DNA from: Nocardiopsis_B sediminis
GTDB lineage: Bacteria > Actinomycetota > Actinomycetes > Streptosporangiales > Streptosporangiaceae
Length of the DNA stretch: 64,000 nt
NCBI RefSeq assembly: GCF_042650565.1
Contig: NZ_JBHSBH010000007.1
Location: 496,001-560,000, forward strand
Direction: 5' to 3'
How positions within the stretch are numbered: position 1 is the stretch's first letter; every line of letters begins with the position of its first letter. The position numbers were made by a program, and so were the translations under genes. The notes below the pieces were generated by a model. The model did no database searches and was not told where the DNA came from. It saw only the letters and a program-made list of their open reading frames with translations. Shown piece by piece: positions 1 to 8,597 of the stretch.

Positions 1-788
1 GATTTGATTATCGAAAGCTACTTCACCTCACCGACTTTAATTCCTATTCGTATGCCATCCTCATATCAGCCGCTGCTTTCGCAGGAGGATACCTTTTCCT
101 CTTCCACCCTGTATTCGCCGTCGGTAATCCACCGGCTCTAGCCTTGCCACTATCCATCTTTCTCTGGGCTCTCGGCGGAGCGATATTGATCTTCGTATTC
201 CTCCGACTCGGCCTAAAGGAAGCCGAAGAACAAGACCTGTACTCTCCTTGGTCGGTACTTCACGGCGATCGCCAGGCCCTCCTTCGAGCACCTCTTTTCA
301 CGGGACTGGTCCTGGCGATCGGAATGTTTATCGCAAGTAACACCTTTTTCTGGTTCACGATTCCGCGAATGATCGAATCAAATACGGTAAATTTCGAATA
401 TTCGACACTGGACATCATTGTTTTCACCCTCATTTCGATTGCTCTTTCAGTCGGCTGCTTCCTCAGCGTCCTCACTTTCGCCATCCTACCCATCGCAGGT
501 TACAGCGCATGGTACATATACCAAGTACTGAGCGTGTCACTATTCACTCGAAGGAGGCTTCCACTTCAATTAATGTCATTTTTCGAAGAAATGAGGAACA
601 TTGGGATTATTCGCACATCGGGCGCCGAGATTGAATTTAGACATAAGGATCTACAGGAGAATTTTGCTCGACGCTTCAACTCAATTGAAACCAATTCAAC
701 TTTTCGACCGAGCTATCAGTCAACCCTTATTGTTTCGCAAATTTTGGCAACTATTCCAATCATCTGCACCATCAGCTTGTTCTTGTAG
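1..788 (+). CDS. membrane protein, 5'-truncated by window edge
   Basis: The reading frame is open from base 3 of the window, so the start lies outside; an internal TTG at 144 is not needed. At least five hydrophobic stretches are visible: one encoded near 55-125, one at about 140-200, one at 290-350, a long double one at 405-520, and a C-terminal one at 720-785. A charged stretch of about 55 residues separates the last two. No family is recognised. Base composition is clearly AT-richer than the sox or cob genes, with A/T-ending codons common, which suggests recent acquisition. It sits next to an immunity gene and a toxin cassette. That it is a membrane protein is secure; its function is unknown. 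Confidence 0.6.
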   Translation, partial: FDYRKLLHLTDFNSYSYAILISAAAFAGGYLFLFHPVFAVGNPPALALPLSIFLWALGGAILIFVFLRLGLKEAEEQDLYSPWSVLHGDRQALLRAPLFTGLVLAIGMFIASNTFFWFTIPRMIESNTVNFEYSTLDIIVFTLISIALSVGCFLSVLTFAILPIAGYSAWYIYQVLSVSLFTRRRLPLQLMSFFEEMRNIGIIRTSGAEIEFRHKDLQENFARRFNSIETNSTFRPSYQSTLIVSQILATIPIICTISLFL

Positions 789-887
789 TTGGCTGCGCAT
801 TCTGAACTCATCCATAGGTGATACCTCAGCCATCGTCACCTCTTAGATCGCGTAAGTGAAGGACCGCACCGTAATGATGAGGGCTAC

Positions 888-1166
888 GTGTCAGAAAAAC
901 CGCGGATCGCATACGAATGGTGCACCTTACCCCCTCAGGCTTCGCCACCGAGAACTAGGGCTTCGATATGCGTCACCCTGGCCCATGTCGCCTTGCTCGT
1001 CGTGGATGCCCGAGTGTGCCGCCGCGGCGAATTCAACGACGGGGAACGCGAGATCTACTCCCGCCAGCAACTCCTGGCCGACGGCATCGGCCCCTCCCTC
1101 CCCGACGTCGAGGCCTTGATCGACCGCCTCACCGCCCACCTTCCCGAACCCCACCTGGTCGGGTGA
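888..1166 (+). CDS. short hypothetical ORF, possibly a gene fragment
   Basis: This is a 92-codon GTG-started frame. Only the second half (from about residue 45, with a DGERE...SRQQLLADGIG pattern) has the codon pattern of a real actinobacterial protein; the first half looks like random translation. The likeliest reading is the C-terminal remnant of a larger gene, left beside the Imm49-type gene that faces it. No family is recognised and no clear Shine-Dalgarno is visible. It could equally be non-coding. Confidence 0.25.
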   Translation: MSEKPRIAYEWCTLPPQASPPRTRASICVTLAHVALLVVDARVCRRGEFNDGEREIYSRQQLLADGIGPSLPDVEALIDRLTAHLPEPHLVG

Positions 1167-1355
1167 GCCGGTGACCTTCCATCTAGGGGCGATGTTGTCC
1201 TCACGAACCTGGGGCGAACCGTTCTTCGACGAGACCCTCGACATCGGCGGCCCAGTCCGCAAGGAGGAGATCCGTCAAGCGGTCACGGAAACGGTCACCA
1301 GGAAGCACGGTACGACCGGGCACGCCACGCGAGCGGCGTACCCGGCGGCGCCCGG

Positions 1356-2318
1356 TCATCCCGGCGACCCGGCGGTCCAATAGCCCAAGTCGTTCTGCTC
1401 GGGCGCCCGCCGCAGCGCGTCCGGTGAACCCAGCATGCCGGAGGGCAGGTAGCCGGAGCGGACACCCAGCTCCCACCCGTGCGCCTGGACCGCGAGGCCG
1501 GCCAGGGTGATGGCGCCGAGGGGGAGCAGGGTCCTGGGCGCGGGATCGGGGTCGGATCCGGCGTTCTCCCGGTGCTCGATGAGGCGGGCCGCGAGGGCCT
1601 GCTCAAAGGCGTTCTGGTCGTCGTCGAGGAGCACACGGAGCAGGTGCCGGTCCGGTGTCAGGGTGCCGGCCGCGTCCAGCCGCCGGGCCGCCTCGGCGTG
1701 CTCGTCGGCGTCCGGCTTGCGCAAGGTCACCGTGGGCCAGTCGCGGGGCAGGTGCCCGCGCTCCGGGGTCAGATACCCGCACAGTGCGTCCATCGCCGCG
1801 AGGTCCACCGGATCCGACACCGAGTCGTGCTTCGAATACGGCACCCCGTCGCGGATCGCGGGCGCGTTTTCATCCCGCAGACTCACACCGATCGCCCGCC
1901 GCCACTCCCACACCAGACCGCTGGACACGCACATCTCGAACGTCTCGATCCATGTCGCGGCCGTGGGAGCCTCGTCGATCACATCGACGAACGCCTTGTC
2001 ATCGCTGCTGATCCGCTCACGGACGAGCGCGAAGACGATCTCCTGATCGCCGTTGGGCCAGCAACCGAGGTCCAGCAACCCCCGGGAGCACTCCGCCGCC
2101 GTACGCAGGACCGTACGCGAAGCGCTGTCCAGCGCAGGCTCCTCGGGAGCGCGCGCGGCGACGTGGTCGAGCAGCTCATCGCGCATCCCCCGCAGCTTCT
2201 TCAGCCGGAAACTGTCGTACTGCATCCCATGCCACCACCCGAAGGCCCGCCCTTCGACATCGTCGAGCGCCAGCGCCATGCGCTCTGCACTGACCTGGTG
2301 GCACGTCACTTCTTGCAT
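1356..2318 (-). CDS. Imm49-like immunity protein (orphan)
   Basis: A 320-aa protein started at the ATG at 2318; the frame stays open to 2450, but that extension is low-complexity Arg/Gly. It matches the look of Imm49 family immunity proteins of polymorphic toxin systems: mainly alpha-helical and acidic, an early aromatic FGWWHGMQYD patch, then repeated helical segments, with a C-terminal WELGVRSGYLP segment. Such proteins neutralise a cognate toxin tip in the cytoplasm. No toxin is encoded beside it on the same strand. It runs divergently from the cassette 1 membrane gene, with about 280 bases between them. I infer an orphan immunity gene kept to protect against neighbours' toxins. The family assignment is from memory of its pattern and is moderately secure. 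Confidence 0.6.
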   Translation of the reverse strand: MQEVTCHQVSAERMALALDDVEGRAFGWWHGMQYDSFRLKKLRGMRDELLDHVAARAPEEPALDSASRTVLRTAAECSRGLLDLGCWPNGDQEIVFALVRERISSDDKAFVDVIDEAPTAATWIETFEMCVSSGLVWEWRRAIGVSLRDENAPAIRDGVPYSKHDSVSDPVDLAAMDALCGYLTPERGHLPRDWPTVTLRKPDADEHAEAARRLDAAGTLTPDRHLLRVLLDDDQNAFEQALAARLIEHRENAGSDPDPAPRTLLPLGAITLAGLAVQAHGWELGVRSGYLPSGMLGSPDALRRAPEQNDLGYWTAGSPG

Positions 2319-2600
2319 GGACACGGCCCTCTCATCGTCTCCGACCCGACCCGACCCACCCCCGGCCCGGCACGGCGCCGGATGTCCTCGGCCAGGGTGG
2401 ACGTCGCGCTCTGCTACGCGGATTCCCCGCGCTCCGCGGCGCGGGTCCACACCGTACCCGGCCGGTCGGACGGCACGCCCCCGCTACGTCACCGGCTCCG
2501 TCCAAGCCGAACGGAAGTGGACGTCGCGCCCCTGGCCAAGGACGTTCGCGGTCCCCATCGCCCCTCACACGGACAAGAGAGATCAAGAGAAGAGAACAGC

Positions 2601-2969
2601 GTGGAGCCCCCCTCAAGCGCGATCCTTCCATCTCCCCTGAAACGGGCACGCCTCTGCCTGTTCATCACGGCAGGGCTAGCGGTGGCGCTGCTCGCGGCCG
2701 GCCTGGTGATCGGGCTCGACGCCAGAGGCGCCGGAGAGCTCACCGGGCAGCTGCTGCCCGCACTCCTGGCGCTGCCCTGCGCCCTGCGGCTGCGGAAGGG
2801 GCGGCGGCCGCTGTTCTGGACGATCGTCATCCTCCAAGCCCTGGCCATCCTCCCCGCGCTCATCGGCCTCGTCGGCGGCGACCTGCGCGGACTCACCCGG
2901 CTGATCCTGCCGGTCCTCACCCTCATCTTCGTCACCCGGCCCGCCTCACGGGACCACTTCACGCGCTGA
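2601..2969 (+). CDS. four-helix small membrane protein of toxin cassette 1
   Basis: This 122-aa protein starts at a GTG (2601) preceded by an AAGAGA stretch. Four hydrophobic helices are visible, at roughly residues 18-38, 48-62, 70-90 and 96-115, with short polar termini. Equivalent proteins of 120 aa, also GTG-started and of the same topology, precede the two other toxin genes in this window (35985 and 43837). The shared position, size, start codon and the motif around the last helix (GDLRGLTRLILPVLTLI, like GDLAGITQLILPIIAMV in cassette 2) mark it as a dedicated partner of the pilin-like toxin, 27 bases downstream. A role in toxin insertion, processing or export is inferred. No named family is recognised. 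Confidence 0.75.
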   Translation: MEPPSSAILPSPLKRARLCLFITAGLAVALLAAGLVIGLDARGAGELTGQLLPALLALPCALRLRKGRRPLFWTIVILQALAILPALIGLVGGDLRGLTRLILPVLTLIFVTRPASRDHFTR

Positions 2970-2996
2970 CCCCCCGAATATCCGAGGAGCGCCAAC

Positions 2997-4604
2997 ATGC
3001 TGCGCCGGATCCACGATCCCGAACGCGGTGCGGGCTTCACCGAGTACGCCGCGGTCATTCTGCTCGTCGCCGCGATCACCGCGGGCGTCGTCGGAATGGG
3101 CATCCCCGGCCGCGTCGCCGACCTGATCGGCGGCGGGGTCGACGGGGTGGAATCGGCCCCCGACGGACAGGGCGACGACGGCGCCGATGGCGGCGCGGCC
3201 CAGGGCACCGGCCTGCCCGGTGCCGACGGCGAGCCGGAACCGCCCGGGTGGCAGGACGCCGCCCCGGCCGTCGACACCACCCAGCCCGCAGCGGACAGCG
3301 GGGACTCCGGTATCCGCACGGTCGGGTTCTTGGACGATCCGCTCGGCTCCCTGGGCGACACCGCCTCCGAATTCGGCGGCGGCCTCATCGAGGGCGGCCT
3401 GGGCATGGCCGAGGGCATCTGGGAGATGAGCCCGCCCAACACCGCCTGGAACTTCATCACCGACCCCTCCGGGACCTTCGGCGAACGCGTCGACGTGGTA
3501 GAAGGCGCTTTCGACGACCCCCTGGGCCTGTTCATCAGCCCTGAGACCCGGGAGTCCTGGGGCGATGGGCACTACGCCGAAGCCTTCGGCTTCGGCTTCG
3601 GCGTGTGGGACGCCGCAGGGCTTTTCCTCCGCGGCAGAACGCCCCCGAGAACCCCCGACGGGATCGGACCACGGCGGTAGCGAAGGTCAGAGAGACGGCG
3701 ACGGCAACCGGGAAGACGACCGCGATGGCGAAGGGGCCGGCTGCCTCGCCTCCAGCTTCGTCCCCGGCACCCGGTCATGCTCGCCGACAGCTCCACGCCC
3801 GCGATCGAGGACGTCGAGGTCGGCGACGAGGTCCTGGCCTTCGACCCCCTGACCGGCGAGGAGGGCCCCCGCGAGGTCACCCGCCTCATCTCCAGCGCCG
3901 GTGGCAAGACCCTCGTCACGCTCACCGTCGACTCGGGCGACGGCGACACCGACACGCTCACCGCCACCGATGCCCACCCCTTCTGGGTCCCCGAGCGGGC
4001 CGAGTGGGTCGATGCCGTCGACCTGGAGCCGGGCACATGGCTGCGCACCTCGGCCGGAACCTGGGCCCAGGTCACCGCCGCCGAGACCCGCACCGTCGAC
4101 GACCAGCGCGTCCACAACCTCACCGTCGCCGACCTGCACACCTACTATGTCGGTGACGGCGCCGGATCACTGCTCGTCCACAACCAGGACGGGTGCCGCA
4201 ACGGCAGGGTGACCTTCCGCGCCAACGAACTCGCGGCCGAGTCCTACGAATACCGCGCGGGCCGCCACCCCGACAACGACGCCCCCCTCGCCCCCATCAG
4301 GTACGTCTCCACGTTCGAGTACACCGACGCCAATGGCCAGACGCAGACGATCACCCGGGCCAACGACCTCGGCGGCCGGCACGCCGAAGAGATCATCATG
4401 GATGAACTCGCCGAATTGGGTATCCCCGACGACAACGTGACCGGGATCTACTCCGAACGTGTCCCGTGCAGCACGAGCGGACACGAGTGCGGCATCCAGA
4501 TCGGCCGCTACTCCAACGCCGACATATCCTTCACCCTCGACGGGTCCAGGGATCAAAACGCTCAGGAGATCGCCCGATACATGGCCGAGAACGGGGATCG
4601 GTGA
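2997..4604 (+). pseudogene. polymorphic toxin 1: Flp-pilin-like signal, HINT, deaminase tip; two frameshifts
   Basis: The N-terminus reads MLRRIHDPERG then AGFTEY and a hydrophobic helix, the pattern of Flp/type IVb prepilins (cleavage after Gly, Glu at mature position 5). A Gly/Asp/Pro-rich region follows, then a pretoxin-HINT domain (VPGT...DVEVGDEVLAFDPLTGEEGP through VHNQDG) and a tip with HAEEIIMDEL and a PC-x5-H-x-C motif, typical of the zinc-dependent deaminase fold of polymorphic toxins. The frame is broken by a stop at 3678-3680 and restored near 3770. The intact paralogue at 44275 implies one extra C in the run at 3642-3646 and one C missing at 3770-3772. The two indels compensate, so the tip stays in frame. 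It could be a true pseudogene or two homopolymer sequencing errors. Confidence 0.75.
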
Positions 4605-4608
4605 CGCA

Positions 4609-5178
4609 ATGACCGACCGGCACGACGACACGCACGTCCGAGCCGACCGCACCCTGCACGAGGCCTATGCCCTGCCGTTGGATGAGATCGTCGACACCCG
4701 GGCCGCTGCTCCACTGAACGCGTCCATCGACGCCTGGGATGTCCCCGCCGAGGACCGCGCGGCCCTGCGGCGCTGGGGGCTGCCGGCGCAGATCAAGGAG
4801 CGGTTCTTCGAGAACGCGCCGCAGCACGGCGCCGCGCCGGAACTGTCCCGTCCGGGCCGGAACCTCTACCGGCTCGGACGGTTCAATCGGCTCACCATCG
4901 GTGTCGAAGAGGGGACGGGAAAGGTGACCGCCCTTCCCCGCGACGCCGCCGCGCCGGACATCGGGTTCAACCGCTCGCTCACGCGTTACATCGAATGCGC
5001 CTGGCGCTGGCACGCGGCGCTCCCCGTCTTGATCGAACTCGCCAATTGGGCGTGGGAGCCCGACCAGCTCGACTTCTACGAGAGGCAGCGCCAGGCCGTC
5101 AGGCGACACATCGCCGCCATCGACCCCGACGCCGCGAGCGATGCTTCCTCACTCTGGCAGGCGATCATCGATATCTGA
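4609..5178 (+). CDS. SUKH-4-type immunity protein of cassette 1
   Basis: A 189-aa protein starting at the ATG 4 bases after the toxin stop codon, which implies co-expression. The layout fits SUKH-4 superfamily immunity proteins: an N-terminal helical segment, a RRWGLP turn, a YRLGRFNRLTIGVEEGTGKV strand-turn-strand pair and an FNRSLTRYIECAWRW helix near residue 125. SUKH proteins bind and block toxin domains in the cytosol. It is very similar along its whole length to the protein at 46268-46837, which follows the matching deaminase tip. The toxin-immunity pairing is well supported by context. The SUKH-4 subfamily label is from recognition only. Confidence 0.8.
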   Translation: MTDRHDDTHVRADRTLHEAYALPLDEIVDTRAAAPLNASIDAWDVPAEDRAALRRWGLPAQIKERFFENAPQHGAAPELSRPGRNLYRLGRFNRLTIGVEEGTGKVTALPRDAAAPDIGFNRSLTRYIECAWRWHAALPVLIELANWAWEPDQLDFYERQRQAVRRHIAAIDPDAASDASSLWQAIIDI

Positions 5179-5218
5179 GCGACCCACCACCGGACGCTGC
5201 GTCCGCTACAGCAGCAGG

Positions 5219-5872
5219 TCAGATGACGCTGCGGATCGCCGCCTCGAAGCCTTCCACGTGTCCCGCGGCGAGGGCGGCGGCCTTCTCGCCGTCGCCGTCG
5301 ATGACGGCGCGCAGCAGGGGCCCGTGCTCGTGCACGTGGCCCGCCAGGCCCGGCAGCCGGTCGAGGAAGAGGCACCAGATCCGTGTGGCCAGGTTGTCGT
5401 ACCTGATCAGGGTGTCTTCCAGGTAGGGGTTCCCGGTCGCGGCGTAGATGGCGCGGTGCACGGCCATGTCGAGCCGGATCAGGTCCGTGCCGCCGCCGGG
5501 TGCGTCCGCCAGCCGGGCCAGCAACCGTTCGAGGTCACCGCGGTCGGCCTCACCGGCGCGTTGGGCGGCCAGGCTCGCGGCGAGCGGCTCGAGCCGCTGG
5601 CGGACTTCCGAGATGTGCCCGAGGTCGGCGATCTGCACCTCGGTGGCGAAGGTCCCGCGCCGGGGGTAGGCGACGATGAGCCGCTCGTGCTCCAGCCGCT
5701 TGAGGGCCTCGCGGACCGGGGTGCGCCCGAAGCCGAGCTCGGCGGCGATCGCCTCGTCGTTGATGGGCTCCCCGGGGCGGATCCGGAGGGTCACCAGCCG
5801 GTCCGAGATGGAGCGATATGCCTGATCGGACAGGGATCCACCACCGTGACCTGCGATGTCCGACGCGGTCAC
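5219..5872 (-). CDS. GntR family (FCD/FadR-type) transcriptional regulator
   Basis: A 217-aa protein with GTG start at 5872. Residues about 15-80 form the GntR winged helix-turn-helix (INDEAIAAELGFGRTPVREAL, then ERLIVAYPRRGTF). Residues about 90-215 form an all-helical FCD effector domain, with the metal-site pattern around RLDMAVHRAIYAATGNPYLE and a late HxxEHGPLLRAV helix. It is divergent from the glyA-sox operon, with 117 bases between start codons. That gap contains a perfect TGATATATCA palindrome at 5931-5940. I infer a repressor of glyA-soxBDAG that responds to sarcosine, glycine or a related metabolite. The family is secure; the target and ligand are inferred. Confidence 0.88.
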   Translation of the reverse strand: MTASDIAGHGGGSLSDQAYRSISDRLVTLRIRPGEPINDEAIAAELGFGRTPVREALKRLEHERLIVAYPRRGTFATEVQIADLGHISEVRQRLEPLAASLAAQRAGEADRGDLERLLARLADAPGGGTDLIRLDMAVHRAIYAATGNPYLEDTLIRYDNLATRIWCLFLDRLPGLAGHVHEHGPLLRAVIDGDGEKAAALAAGHVEGFEAAIRSVI

Positions 5873-5930
5873 TCGAAGCCCTCCCTTGACGCGAGCCGAT
5901 GCGTGCTCTTAGCGTAGCGCAATGGGAGAT

Positions 5931-5940
5931 TGATATATCA
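5931..5940. promoter_or_regulatory. candidate GntR operator TGATATATCA
   Basis: A perfect 10-bp palindrome lies 50 bases upstream of the glyA start and about 60 bases from the start of the divergent GntR/FCD gene. Short AT-centred palindromes of this size are typical FCD-type GntR sites. It is strikingly AT-rich against the surrounding GC-rich DNA. Operator function is inferred from position and symmetry. Confidence 0.5.
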
Positions 5941-5989
5941 GTCGTCTTTCAGTCGCTCCTCAGTTGCTCCTCAGTTGCCAGGGAGTCCC

Positions 5990-7324
5990 ATGACCGCCCA
6001 CACCCCCGGCCGGCGAGCCGCCCCCTCCTCGACTCTCAGCACCCACCTCGTCGACTTCGACCCGGAGATCGCCACGGCGATCGACGCCGAGCTGGCCCGG
6101 CAGCGCGGAACCCTGGAGATGATCGCGAGCGAGAACTTCGCGCCGCTCGCGGTCATGCAGGCCCAGGGCTCGGTGCTGACCAACAAGTACGCCGAGGGCT
6201 ACCCGGGCCGCCGCTACTACGGCGGCTGCGAGCACGTCGACACCGCCGAACAGATCGCGATCGACCGCGTCAAGCAGCTGTTCGGAGCCGAGGCCGCCAA
6301 CGTGCAGCCCCACTCCGGCGCGCAGGCCAACGCGGCCGTCATGGCCGCCCTCCTCCAGCCCGGCGACACCATCCTGGGCTTGGACCTGGCGCACGGCGGC
6401 CACCTCACCCACGGCATGCGGATCAACTTCTCCGGGCGCCTCTACAAGGTGGCGGCCTACCAGGTCAGCGAGCACGATCACCGCATCGACATGGAGCAGG
6501 TCCGCACGCTCGCCCACGAGCACCGGCCGAAGCTGATCGTGGCCGGCTGGTCGGCCTACCCCCGCCACCTCGACTTCGGGGAGTTCCGCCGTATCGCCGA
6601 CGAGGTCGGCGCCCACCTCATGGTCGACATGGCGCACTTCGCGGGCCTGGTCGCCGCCGGCCTGCATCCTTCGCCGATACCCCACGCGCATGTGGTGACC
6701 ACCACCACCCACAAGACGCTCGGCGGTCCGCGCGGCGGTGTCATCCTGTCCACCGCCGGACTCGCCAAGAAGATCAACTCCGCGGTCTTCCCCGGCCAGC
6801 AGGGCGGCCCCCTCGAACACGTCATCGCGGCCAAGGCCGTGGCCTTCAAGATGGCCGCCCAGCCGGAGTTCGCCGACCGTCAGCGCCGCACACTGGAGGG
6901 GGCGGCGATCCTGGGCGAGCGGCTGCTGGCCGAGGACACACGGGCGGCGGGAGTCAGCGTGCTGACCGGCGGCACGGACGTGCACCTGGTCCTGGTGGAC
7001 CTGCGCCATTCCGAACTCGACGGCCGGCAGGCCGAGGACCGGCTGCACCGGATCGGCATCACCGTCAACCGCAACGCCGTCCCCTTCGACCCGCGCCCGC
7101 CGATGGTCAGCTCAGGCGTCCGCATCGGCACCCCGGCCCTGGCCGCCCGCGGCTTCGGTGCGCAGGAGTTCACGGAGGTCGCCGACATCATCGCCACGGC
7201 CCTCCTGCCCGGCTTCGACGACCGGGCCGCCGCCGCACTGCGCGGACGCGTCCGGGTCCTGACCGACCGCTTCCCGCTGTACGCCGCCGATCCGCAGCGC
7301 GCGGTCCAGGAGGCCGCCCCGTGA
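5990..7324 (+). CDS. glyA: serine hydroxymethyltransferase
   Basis: A 444-aa PLP enzyme that interconverts serine plus THF with glycine plus 5,10-methylene-THF. The start is the ATG at 5990, preceded by GGGAG. Visible hallmarks are the N-terminal MIASENF segment, NKYAEGYPGRRYYGG, the PLP-lysine motif THKTLGGPRGG near residue 240, and the full expected length. It opens an operon: its stop overlaps the soxB start (GTGA). Coupling to sarcosine oxidase is sensible, because that enzyme yields glycine and 5,10-methylene-THF, both used by this enzyme to make serine. It is probably a catabolic paralogue distinct from a housekeeping glyA elsewhere. Confidence 0.95.
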   Translation: MTAHTPGRRAAPSSTLSTHLVDFDPEIATAIDAELARQRGTLEMIASENFAPLAVMQAQGSVLTNKYAEGYPGRRYYGGCEHVDTAEQIAIDRVKQLFGAEAANVQPHSGAQANAAVMAALLQPGDTILGLDLAHGGHLTHGMRINFSGRLYKVAAYQVSEHDHRIDMEQVRTLAHEHRPKLIVAGWSAYPRHLDFGEFRRIADEVGAHLMVDMAHFAGLVAAGLHPSPIPHAHVVTTTTHKTLGGPRGGVILSTAGLAKKINSAVFPGQQGGPLEHVIAAKAVAFKMAAQPEFADRQRRTLEGAAILGERLLAEDTRAAGVSVLTGGTDVHLVLVDLRHSELDGRQAEDRLHRIGITVNRNAVPFDPRPPMVSSGVRIGTPALAARGFGAQEFTEVADIIATALLPGFDDRAAAALRGRVRVLTDRFPLYAADPQRAVQEAAP

Positions 7325-8571
7325 CGCACCCGCACGCCGACGCTCCCGCCGCACCCGGCGACGCCCTGCCCGACCACCCCGGCTTCCTGTGGCGCAACCC
7401 CGACCCCAAGCCGTCCTACGACGTCGTCATCGTCGGCGGCGGCGGGCACGGCCTGGCCACCGCCTACTACCTGGCCAAGAACCACGGCATCACCAACATC
7501 GCCGTCGTGGAGAAGGGCTGGCTCGCGGGCGGCAACATGGCCCGCAACACCGCCATCATCCGCTCCAACTACCTCTGGGACGAGAGTTCCGGCATCTACG
7601 AGCACTCGCTGAAGCTGTGGGAGACCCTCGAAGAGGACCTCGACTACCCCATCCTGTTCAGCCAGCGCGGCGTGCTCAATCTCGCCCACAGCCTTCAGGA
7701 CATCCGCGACGGCAAGCGCCGGGTCGGCGCCAACCGGCTCAACGGCATCGACGCCGAGTGGCTGGAGCCGGACGAGGTCGCCAAGGTCTGTCCCATCGTC
7801 GACATCTCGCCGGACGTGCGCTACCCGGTGCTCGGCGCCACCTACCAGCCGCGCGCGGGCATCGCCAAGCACGACTACGTGGCGTGGGGCTTCGCCCGCA
7901 GGGCCGACGCCTACGGCATCGACCTGATCCAGGACTGCGAAGTCACCGGTCTCGACATCCAGGGCGGACGCGTGCGAGGTGTCCGGACCACGCGCGGCCG
8001 CATAGCCGCCGGAAAGGTCGCGCTCGCGGGCGCAGGGCACTCCTCCGTGCTGGCCGCCATGGCCGGCCTGCGGCTGCCCCTGCAAAGCCACCCGCTACAG
8101 GCGCTCGTCTCGGAGCTGCTCGAACCGGTGCACCCGACCGTCGTGATGTCCAACGCCGTGCACGTGTACGTCTCCCAGGCCCACAAGGGCGAACTCGTCA
8201 TGGGCGCCGGCATCGACGCCTACAACGGCTACGGGCAGCGCGGCTCGTTCCACATCCTGGAGCGCCAGATGGCCGCCGCGCTGGAGCTCTTCCCCGTCTT
8301 CGCGCGCGCCCACATGCTGCGCACGTGGGCCGGCATCGTCGATGTCACCCCGGACGCCTCCCCCATCGTCGGCCTGACCCCCGTAGAGGGCCTCTACCTC
8401 AACTGCGGCTGGGGCACCGGCGGCTTCAAGGCCACACCGGGCGTCGGCTGGTGCTACGCGCACACCATCGCCACCGGCGAACCGCACCCCTACAACGCGC
8501 CCTTCACCCTCTCCCGCTTCACCACCGGCGCCCTGGTCGACGAACACGGCGCAGCGGCCGTCGCCCACTGA
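7321..8571 (+). CDS. soxB: sarcosine oxidase subunit beta
   Basis: A 416-aa flavoprotein subunit of heterotetrameric sarcosine oxidase, which oxidatively demethylates sarcosine. GTG start at 7321, overlapping the glyA stop by 4 bases. An FAD-binding dinucleotide fold opens at about residue 35 (DVVIVGGGGHGLATAYYLAK) followed by an acidic strand end (VVEKGW). A DAO-type C-terminal region carries the NCGWGTGGFKATPGVG loop around the flavin. The length fits the family. It lies inside the glyA-soxB-soxD-soxA-soxG operon in the canonical order. Confidence 0.95.
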   Translation: MTHPHADAPAAPGDALPDHPGFLWRNPDPKPSYDVVIVGGGGHGLATAYYLAKNHGITNIAVVEKGWLAGGNMARNTAIIRSNYLWDESSGIYEHSLKLWETLEEDLDYPILFSQRGVLNLAHSLQDIRDGKRRVGANRLNGIDAEWLEPDEVAKVCPIVDISPDVRYPVLGATYQPRAGIAKHDYVAWGFARRADAYGIDLIQDCEVTGLDIQGGRVRGVRTTRGRIAAGKVALAGAGHSSVLAAMAGLRLPLQSHPLQALVSELLEPVHPTVVMSNAVHVYVSQAHKGELVMGAGIDAYNGYGQRGSFHILERQMAAALELFPVFARAHMLRTWAGIVDVTPDASPIVGLTPVEGLYLNCGWGTGGFKATPGVGWCYAHTIATGEPHPYNAPFTLSRFTTGALVDEHGAAAVAH

Positions 8572-8597
8572 CCACCGCCTCAGCCGAGGAGTTCCAC

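Noticed and set aside
1479..2969. 496-codon plus-strand ORF
   Set aside because: It is antisense to the Imm49-like gene for most of its length; only the last 122 codons (from GTG 2601) are the cassette 1 membrane protein.
5941..5989. Possible glycine riboswitch in front of glyA
   Set aside because: Only about 50 bases separate the operator-like palindrome from the start, too short for a glycine aptamer.
5899..8571. 890-codon plus-strand ORF spanning glyA and soxB
   Set aside because: Its first two-thirds is an Arg/Pro-rich shadow frame of glyA; only the C-terminal part is real (soxB from 7321).
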